This document shows, piece after piece, positions 58,910 to 64,000 of a stretch of 64,000 bases of DNA. Source of the stretch: Natronomonas salina. Its GTDB lineage: Archaea; Halobacteriota; Halobacteria; Halobacteriales; Haloarculaceae. The position numbers and the translations under genes are program-made. The stretch spans positions 2,852,001-2,916,000 of the forward strand of contig NZ_CP058335.1 in the NCBI RefSeq assembly GCF_013391105.1, written 5' to 3'. The notes beneath the pieces were generated by a model. It had not been told where the DNA came from. It saw nothing but the letters and a program-made list of their open reading frames with translations, and made no database searches. The stretch's first letter is position 1. Each line of letters starts with the position of its first letter.

Positions 58910-59065
58910 ATGGTCAAGTGTCCGCGATGCAGCCACGAGGTGGACCGCCTCCTCCCGCTTCCGGCGGACGCGCTCGAGGACCGCTTGCTGGAGGTCCGGG
59001 AGGACGGGAGCGAACGGAGCGGGCGGGCCTGCCGGTGGTGTCGACACGAGGTTATCGAGGGGTAA
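58910..59065 (+). CDS. Mini zinc-finger protein (51 aa)
   Basis: 51 residues: MVKCPRCSHEVDRLLPLPAD, then RACRWCRHEVIEG. CPRC and CRWC supply four Cys for one zinc; the central helix (ADALEDRLLEVRED) is amphipathic. It is well below usual gene-size cut-offs but has a good ATG, an in-frame stop and a coherent zinc motif. It is followed after 7 bases by the convergent dUTPase-like gene. Confidence 0.75.
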   Translation: MVKCPRCSHEVDRLLPLPADALEDRLLEVREDGSERSGRACRWCRHEVIEG

Positions 59066-59072
59066 CCGCGGC

Positions 59073-59492
59073 TCACTCCGACAGCAGCGTCGACACCCGC
59101 GCGTTCTCCTTCAGACGGAGCCCGGCCCCGCCGACGACCAGCGGGACCCGGTCCAGCGACTCGACGTGCAGCGTCGGGTGGAAGGCCCCCCGCGCCAGGA
59201 GTTCGTCCCGGGTCTGCAGGAGGAAGCGCTCGTCGCTCGGAACCGTGAGCGACTCGTTGTACTCGATGAGGTATCGGCCGCTCTCGAGGTTCCACCAGCC
59301 GTAGTCGTCGTCCGGGTTCCGCCGTTCGGTCTCGACCGCCTCGAGTTCTGCGGCCGTCAGTTCGCCGCCGCCGAAGTCGACCCGTCCGGGTTCGGCGACG
59401 CGCGAGATACCGGCGACGGTGAGGTCGAGGCCCCGGCCATCGGTCTGGGTCGGTTCGTGGACGATATCGTCGACGAACTCGGTCAGGTCCAT
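59073..59492 (-). CDS. dUTPase/dCTP deaminase-like protein
   Basis: 139 residues. WWNLESGRYLIEYNESLTVP, ERFLLQTRDELLARGAFHPT and VPLVVGGAGLRLKENARVST follow the β-strand order of the dUTPase/dCTP-deaminase fold, including the Q-x-R turn. The C-terminal glycine-rich lid of active dUTPases is not evident, so the substrate is uncertain. Haloarchaeal annotations commonly call this family dCTP deaminase-like. Confidence 0.7.
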   Translation of the reverse strand: MDLTEFVDDIVHEPTQTDGRGLDLTVAGISRVAEPGRVDFGGGELTAAELEAVETERRNPDDDYGWWNLESGRYLIEYNESLTVPSDERFLLQTRDELLARGAFHPTLHVESLDRVPLVVGGAGLRLKENARVSTLLSE

Positions 59493-59559
59493 GCGCGGAG
59501 CGTGGGACCGACGGACCGAAAAACCGACGCTGGACCGGGGTCGCGGACGCGGCCGGACC

Positions 59560-59964
59560 CTACGCCGGGGTCGGCGACTCGACCTTCGAGACGTACGCCG
59601 TCAGGTCCGTCGTCGAGATCATGCCGATGACGCCCTCCGTCTCGTCGACGACTGGGAGGTGGTGGAAGCCGCACTCGATCATCCGGTCGGCCGCGTCCTG
59701 GATGGGTTCCTGGGCCGTCGCCGTCTCCACGTCGGTCGACATGTACTTCGAGACGGACGTCTGGTCCTTCGGCTTCTGTTCGGCGACGATCTTCACGAAG
59801 TCCGTCGACGTGAGGATGCCCTGGAGGGCGTTCGTCTCGTCGACGACGACCACGGACCCGATCTCGTTGTCCAGCATCACGTGCGCGGCGTCCTCGACGA
59901 GCGTATCGGGACTCACGGTGTAGATCCCCGACGACATGAGTCGGGCGACGAAGATATCGTCCAT
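59560..59964 (-). CDS. Tandem CBS-domain protein
   Basis: 134 residues containing two CBS motifs (about 8-63: SSGIYTVSPDTLVEDAAHVM, GSVVVVDETNALQGILTSTD; about 73-128: TDVETATAQEPIQDAADRMI, HHLPVVDETEGVIGMISTTD). The pair would form a Bateman module that binds adenine nucleotides such as AMP, ATP or SAM. It has no attached effector domain, so it presumably acts through a partner. Confidence 0.93.
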   Translation of the reverse strand: MDDIFVARLMSSGIYTVSPDTLVEDAAHVMLDNEIGSVVVVDETNALQGILTSTDFVKIVAEQKPKDQTSVSKYMSTDVETATAQEPIQDAADRMIECGFHHLPVVDETEGVIGMISTTDLTAYVSKVESPTPA

Positions 59965-60129
59965 GGCCTCCGTATCCAGTGCGCCGTGTTAAGCGTTGTC
60001 GATTGTGCAGGTTCTTGCCTGCATCCGGCACGGGGGCGGCGGTCCGGGCGGCGGCGAATCCGGGCGCGGCAACAGGGTTATCCCCCTCCAGTGCCGCGTT
60101 CCGACGCGGGCAACCGCAGCAAACCCACC

Positions 60130-60672
60130 ATGCCCGAGAACACGCACGCGACTCCCGAGAGTCACGAGTACGACCGTTTCGCGGAACTCGCCGTCGAGAG
60201 CGCCGACTACGACCGCGTCGACGAGTTCCTGAACAATCGCGTCTCCTTCACGCCCCGCGAGTGGGCCATCGCCCGGCTCTGTGCGGACTTCCGGACCGGC
60301 ACCGGCGTCGAGATGACGAAGATCGGCGAGCACCTGCCGGAGCTCGTCCCCTTCATGTCGGAGCCCTACAGCCGCCAGGCCGTCTACCAGGCCAGACGGG
60401 ACTTCGAGGAGAAGGTCCGGATCGCCGGCGCGACGTTCCTCTACGGCGCTTACTCCGAGTTCGTCACCGCCGACGAACTGGACGACCTGATGTACGAGGC
60501 CGTCGAGACCGCCAAGTTCCTCCTGGAGGTCGAGGGCGCGGACGTCTCCCTGGAGGACGAACTCACCACCGAGGAGCGCGTCCGGACCGCGATGCAGGAG
60601 GTCCGCGAGGCCAGCGCCGAACTCCGCTACGACCGGTGTCCCCACTGCGGCGAGCAGCTGGGCGACGACTGA
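60130..60672 (+). CDS. DUF5806 family protein
   Basis: 180 residues. FLNNRVSFTPREWAIARLCA, EMTKIGEHLPELVPFMSEPY, QAVYQARRDFEEKVRIAGAT and FLLEVEGADVSLEDEL match a haloarchaeal helical family known as DUF5806. The C-terminus has CPHC, half a zinc site. It resembles a small HTH-like α-helical protein, but DNA binding is not established. The start follows a 165-base gap after the CBS gene (divergent). Confidence 0.82.
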   Translation: MPENTHATPESHEYDRFAELAVESADYDRVDEFLNNRVSFTPREWAIARLCADFRTGTGVEMTKIGEHLPELVPFMSEPYSRQAVYQARRDFEEKVRIAGATFLYGAYSEFVTADELDDLMYEAVETAKFLLEVEGADVSLEDELTTEERVRTAMQEVREASAELRYDRCPHCGEQLGDD

Positions 60673-60902
60673 ACGGACCACACCTCACCGGGATCCGTCC
60701 GAGGCTACAGCACGCGGCTCGACGCCGGACTAGACGGCCGAACCGCACCACGGGGCGACGACGCCGGACCTAAGCACGTTGGAGGTCGGGTTTTCCCCTT
60801 CAACCGACTCCGGTAGGGTACGGTACAACGACGATTTTCGGGACGGCTCCCGCGTCGCTCCGCGGTGATGCGAAACCAAGGTGGAAAACACCCAACCCTA
60901 CC

Positions 60903-62006
60903 ATGCAACTCAGTCTCGAACTCGAATACTGGACGGTGGACGATACGGGTGCGCTGGCATCCGCAAAGCCGGTGCTCGACCGCGTCGATACGCTACACGC
61001 CGAGAGTGCCGACCCCATGCTCGAGGTCGTCACCGATCCCTGTGCCGACGTACCCGAACTCCGGGCGGAAGTGGCCGCCAGACTCCGGGAGGTCCTCGAA
61101 GTCGCTCGCGAGGAGGGACGTCGGATCGTCCCGCTCGGTACGCCGCTCAACGCCGGGCCGATCGCCACGAACGACGGCCCGCGGACGGAGATCCAGCGTC
61201 GGGTCCTCGGCGAGACGTTCGACTACGCGACCCGCTGTGCCGGGACGCACCTGCACGTCGATCAGATCGACGGCGCCGAGGCCGACCAGTTGAACCTGTT
61301 GACCGCGCTCGATCCGGCGTTCGCGCTCGTCGCGAGTTCCCCGTTTCACCGGGGGCACCCCGTGGCTGCCTGCGCGCGTAGCCACGTCTACCGGCGGACG
61401 TGTTACGCGGACCACCCCCGACTCGGCCGGCTGTGGCCCTATGTCGAGGACGTCGACGAGTGGGAGGAACGGATCGACGAGACGTTCGATCGCTTCCGTC
61501 GGCAGGCGCTGTCCAGCGGCGTCGACCCGGAGGCGTTCGACGAGCACTTCGCTCCCGAGGACTCGATCTGGGCGCCCGTCCGGTTGCGCGAGAAGTACGG
61601 CACGGTCGAGTGGCGCGCGCCAGACACCGCACTGCCGGGACAGATCCTGCGACTCGTCGAGGACGTCCGGGACGTCCTGGCACTCGTCGAGGACCGGCGC
61701 GTGGAGATCGGGGGGCGCGCCGGAATCACGTCGTCCAGCGTGTCGCTGCCGGCCTTCGACTGGCTACAGCAGCAGGTCGATACGGCCATGGATCACGGGC
61801 TCGAATCGGCCCCGGTCGGGCGGTACCTGGCGTCGATGGGGTTCGACCCTGCCAGCTACGCTCCCATCTCGGCGGAACTCGACGACGTCGTTCACCTGTC
61901 CCGGTCGCGATCGCGGGCGCTTCGCCTCCGGTACGCCGACCGGCTCGAGCGGGACGTCGGCGCCCTCGCCGTCGAGCGTGCGCCGACGCGGTGGGGCGTG
62001 GCCTGA
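60903..62006 (+). CDS. Glutamate-cysteine ligase family 2 (GCS2)-like protein
   Basis: 367 residues. LSLELEYWTVDDTGALASAK at the N-terminus, CAGTHLHVDQIDGAEAD in the middle (the conserved GxHxH-type strand) and KYGTVEWRAPDT later follow the GCS2/YbdK fold, which ligates Glu with Cys or another amine. Haloarchaea use γ-glutamylcysteine as thiol and have a distinct GshA; this protein may be a paralogue with another amine substrate. GGAAAAC is about 25 bases upstream. The 230 bases before it contain no gene. Confidence 0.85.
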   Translation: MQLSLELEYWTVDDTGALASAKPVLDRVDTLHAESADPMLEVVTDPCADVPELRAEVAARLREVLEVAREEGRRIVPLGTPLNAGPIATNDGPRTEIQRRVLGETFDYATRCAGTHLHVDQIDGAEADQLNLLTALDPAFALVASSPFHRGHPVAACARSHVYRRTCYADHPRLGRLWPYVEDVDEWEERIDETFDRFRRQALSSGVDPEAFDEHFAPEDSIWAPVRLREKYGTVEWRAPDTALPGQILRLVEDVRDVLALVEDRRVEIGGRAGITSSSVSLPAFDWLQQQVDTAMDHGLESAPVGRYLASMGFDPASYAPISAELDDVVHLSRSRSRALRLRYADRLERDVGALAVERAPTRWGVA

Positions 62007-62114
62007 CCGTCGGTCCCCCCTCGGCGAGGAGGCCGACCCGGCCGAGTAAGTACCCGCCGCCGCTCAAGCCAACCGACAACCAGCGTTTTTGCCGCGACAG
62101 ATGCAGTAAACGGT

Positions 62115-62903
62115 ATGTCCACCGCGCCGAATCTGGGCGAGATATTCGACCGGGCGGTCGACGAGGGCGAACGACGCCTCGACCAGTCGCTCCTGGAGCT
62201 CGTCTCGACGAGCTTCATCGCCGGATTCACCATCGTCTTCGGCATCGTCGGGCAGGTCATCGTCCACGCCAGCTTCGCACCGGAGTTCGGCTCGGTCGCG
62301 CGGGTCTTCGGCGCGCTCGCGTTCGGCGTCGGGATGGTGTTCCTCATCGTCGGCCGCGCGGAACTGTTCAACGAGAACTTCTTCGACCCGGCCGCGGTGG
62401 TGACCGACCGCAGCGTCGGCGACGTTCTCCCCTCGATACTCCGGTTGTGGGCGCTGACGTTCCTCTTCAACCTCCTCGGCGGGGTCATCCTCGTGGCCGT
62501 ACTCTCCGTTCCAGGGGTGCTGCCGCACGGCACCGGCGAGGCGCTCCGGACGACCGCCCAGGAGGTGGCCCACCGCAGCCCCGTGGCCAGGTTCGCCAGC
62601 GGCATCGCGGGCGGGACGCTCGTCTCGCTGCTGTCGTTCCTCCTCGTCGCCGTCGACAGTGTCGGTAGCCGGGCTGGGATGGCCTACGTCGTGGGGTTCC
62701 TGCTCGCGCTCGGCCCGTTCGACCACGTCATCGTCACGCTGCTGCACCTCTCCTTCGGCGTCCTCGCCGGCGCGCCGATCGGTCTCGCCAGCCTGGCCGG
62801 CGTCGCGCTCTTCGTCACGGCCGGGAACCTCGTCGGAGGCATCGGCCTGGTCGCGACCACCCACGTCGCACAGGCGGTCGGCGCGAACGAGTCGCGGCAG
62901 TAA
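62115..62903 (+). CDS. Formate/nitrite transporter (FNT) family channel
   Basis: 262 residues, six membrane helices. FIAGFTIVFGIVGQVIVHAS and GMVFLIVGRAELFNENFFDP carry the FNT family signature; the second half repeats it (AYVVGFLLALGPFDHVIVTL, TAGNLVGGIGLVATTHVAQA). FNT pentamers pass formate, nitrite or hydrosulfide. The substrate cannot be fixed here. The GxLVxGxG region in helix 6 is standard. Confidence 0.92.
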   Translation: MSTAPNLGEIFDRAVDEGERRLDQSLLELVSTSFIAGFTIVFGIVGQVIVHASFAPEFGSVARVFGALAFGVGMVFLIVGRAELFNENFFDPAAVVTDRSVGDVLPSILRLWALTFLFNLLGGVILVAVLSVPGVLPHGTGEALRTTAQEVAHRSPVARFASGIAGGTLVSLLSFLLVAVDSVGSRAGMAYVVGFLLALGPFDHVIVTLLHLSFGVLAGAPIGLASLAGVALFVTAGNLVGGIGLVATTHVAQAVGANESRQ

Positions 62904-62926
62904 GCCCCGGTTCGGAGCTCTCGGTC

Positions 62927-63937
62927 TCAGAGCCCGGGGTAGGGGCCCTGCTTGGCCTCGGTGAGCCGGTCGACCTGGTCGTCCGAGAGGTCGATCGTCG
63001 CGGCGGCCAGGTTCTCCTCGAGCTGGTCGACGGTGCGGGCGCCGACGATCGGCGCGGTGACGCCGTCCCGGTGCACCAGCCACGCGAGGGCGGTCTGAGC
63101 CGGCGTGGCGTCCACCTCGTCGGCGACCGCGTCGAGCTCGTCGTGGAGGTCGAAGTTCTCCTCGGTGAGGTACGCCTCCTCGAAGCGGCTGGACTCGGCG
63201 GCGCGGGACTGCCCCGTCAGCCCGTCCTCGCGGTCGTACTTCCCGGTCAGGAAGCCCTGGCCGAGCGGGCTCCACGGGCAGACCGCGAGTCCGTAGTGGC
63301 GGGCCATCTCGAGGTAGTCGCCCTCGATCTCGCGGTCGACGAGGTTGTACCGCGGCTGGACGACCGAGAACGGCTCCCAGCCCTCGCTGCGGGCGATCTC
63401 GTTGGCCTTCGCGACCTTCCAGGCGTTCGGCCGCAGCGTCGACGCGCCGAGGTAGTGGACCTTCCCTGACTCGACGAGCCCATTCAGTGTCTTCATCAGC
63501 TCTCTGGCCGAGGTCTGGTCGTCCCAGCGGTGGATGTACAGCAGGTCGAGGTAGTCGGTGTCCAGCCGGTCGAGGATGCGCTCGACGCGGTGGCGGACGT
63601 TCTTGCGATTCGTCCCGCGGCTGTTGGGGTCGTCCTCGCGGATCTGCCAGTAGACCTTCGAGGCGATCGTGTACCGCTCGCGGTCGCGGTCGGCGAGCCA
63701 GTCGCCGATCCAGCGTTCGGCCTTGCCGTTCCCGTAGACGTCGGCGGTGTCGATGAAGCGGCCGCCCGCGGCCTCGTAGGCGTCCAGCAGCTCGTGGCCG
63801 CGCTCCTCGTCGATCTCGACGTTCCCCGCCTCGGTCTCCTTGCCGAACCGCCAGGTGCCGAACTGGAGTTCGCTGGTCTGCAGGCCCGTCTCCCCCAACT
63901 GGACGAACTCCAGGTCGACGTCTTCCAGGTCGGTCAT
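62927..63937 (-). CDS. Aldo/keto reductase
   Basis: 336 residues from ATG 63937. The AKR tetrad is visible: Asp and Tyr in FIDTADVYGNG, Lys in YTIASKVYW, and His in LLYIHRWDDQ. NAD(P)-binding residues lie in APIVGARTVDQLEENLAAA. It is of the AKR11/general-stress type and reduces aldehydes or ketones with NADPH. The ATG five codons upstream is not preferred because the extra residues (MASCS) lack support. Confidence 0.93.
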   Translation of the reverse strand: MTDLEDVDLEFVQLGETGLQTSELQFGTWRFGKETEAGNVEIDEERGHELLDAYEAAGGRFIDTADVYGNGKAERWIGDWLADRDRERYTIASKVYWQIREDDPNSRGTNRKNVRHRVERILDRLDTDYLDLLYIHRWDDQTSARELMKTLNGLVESGKVHYLGASTLRPNAWKVAKANEIARSEGWEPFSVVQPRYNLVDREIEGDYLEMARHYGLAVCPWSPLGQGFLTGKYDREDGLTGQSRAAESSRFEEAYLTEENFDLHDELDAVADEVDATPAQTALAWLVHRDGVTAPIVGARTVDQLEENLAAATIDLSDDQVDRLTEAKQGPYPGL

Positions 63938-64000
63938 GCTACACGAGGCCACGACCGAGACGCCCTAAAGGGTTCAGCAACCGGCAGGGAAGCGACGAGA

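Overview
The window is chromosomal DNA from a halophilic archaeon of class Halobacteria. The evidence is very high GC, strongly acidic predicted proteins, Tat and lipobox signal peptides, TATA-like boxes about 25-30 bases before ATG/GTG codons (leaderless genes), and many haloarchaea-restricted families (Bat-type HTH_10 regulators, HalOD1, DUF7344 winged helices, HPP-UspA fusions, NreA, halolysin-type subtilase, a DUF5821/TbsP-like regulator). The genus cannot be fixed from the sequence alone. Gene density is high; one tRNA (Ser, CGA) was found, and no rRNA, CRISPR array or intact insertion sequence.

Layout. 0-5 kb: the 3' part of a PAS/GAF/HTH_10 regulator, a frameshifted DUF7344 gene, the DNA-repair protein NreA, and an HPP-UspA membrane protein. 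5-14 kb: housekeeping and stress genes (DUF302, BFN nuclease-like, HNH-like zinc protein, enoyl-CoA hydratase, secreted SCP2-like protein, PPOX, tRNA-Ser, three UspA proteins, HtrA-type lipoprotein protease). 14-23.6 kb: membrane proteins (7TM, DUF2339, DUF2062, MATE exporter behind a TetR-type operator), a shrunken FtsZ-like protein carrying a zinc ribbon, a processive GT2 glycosyltransferase and an acyl-CoA ligase. 23.6-28.9 kb: two secreted proteins built of about 58-residue Asn/Gln/Ser-rich repeats, preceded on the same strand by a transmembrane one-component regulator; both repeat genes carry an identical 17-bp upstream element. 29-36 kb: MFS transporter, enoyl-CoA hydratase, two-gene gluconate-dehydrogenase-like oxidoreductase, membrane-anchored DUF7504-like protein, Rieske protein.

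36-41 kb: an acidic coiled-coil protein, an AT-rich regulatory spacer, a TbsP-like regulator and a CHAT (caspase-fold) protease. The CHAT gene is visibly less GC-rich than its neighbours. 41-49.5 kb: a CMP-kinase-like protein whose Walker A lysine is replaced, a 1249-residue multi-PAS/GAF regulator, a double DUF7344 regulator, a methyltransferase, an esterase, an Lrp-HalOD1 pair and a DJ-1 protein. 49.6-58.6 kb: Tat-exported subtilase with a domain nested in its catalytic domain, a lipase-maturation-factor-like membrane protein, and three tandem DUF445 paralogues that each sit behind nearly the same promoter. 58.6-64 kb: two divergent mini zinc proteins, dUTPase-like, CBS, DUF5806, GCS2-like, FNT channel and aldo/keto reductase.

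The best candidates for undescribed biology are (i) the 23.6-28.9 kb repeat-protein/transmembrane-regulator cluster, (ii) the reduced FtsZ-like zinc protein at 19.7 kb, (iii) the CHAT protease region at 38-41 kb, and (iv) the DUF445 triplication with a shared promoter.
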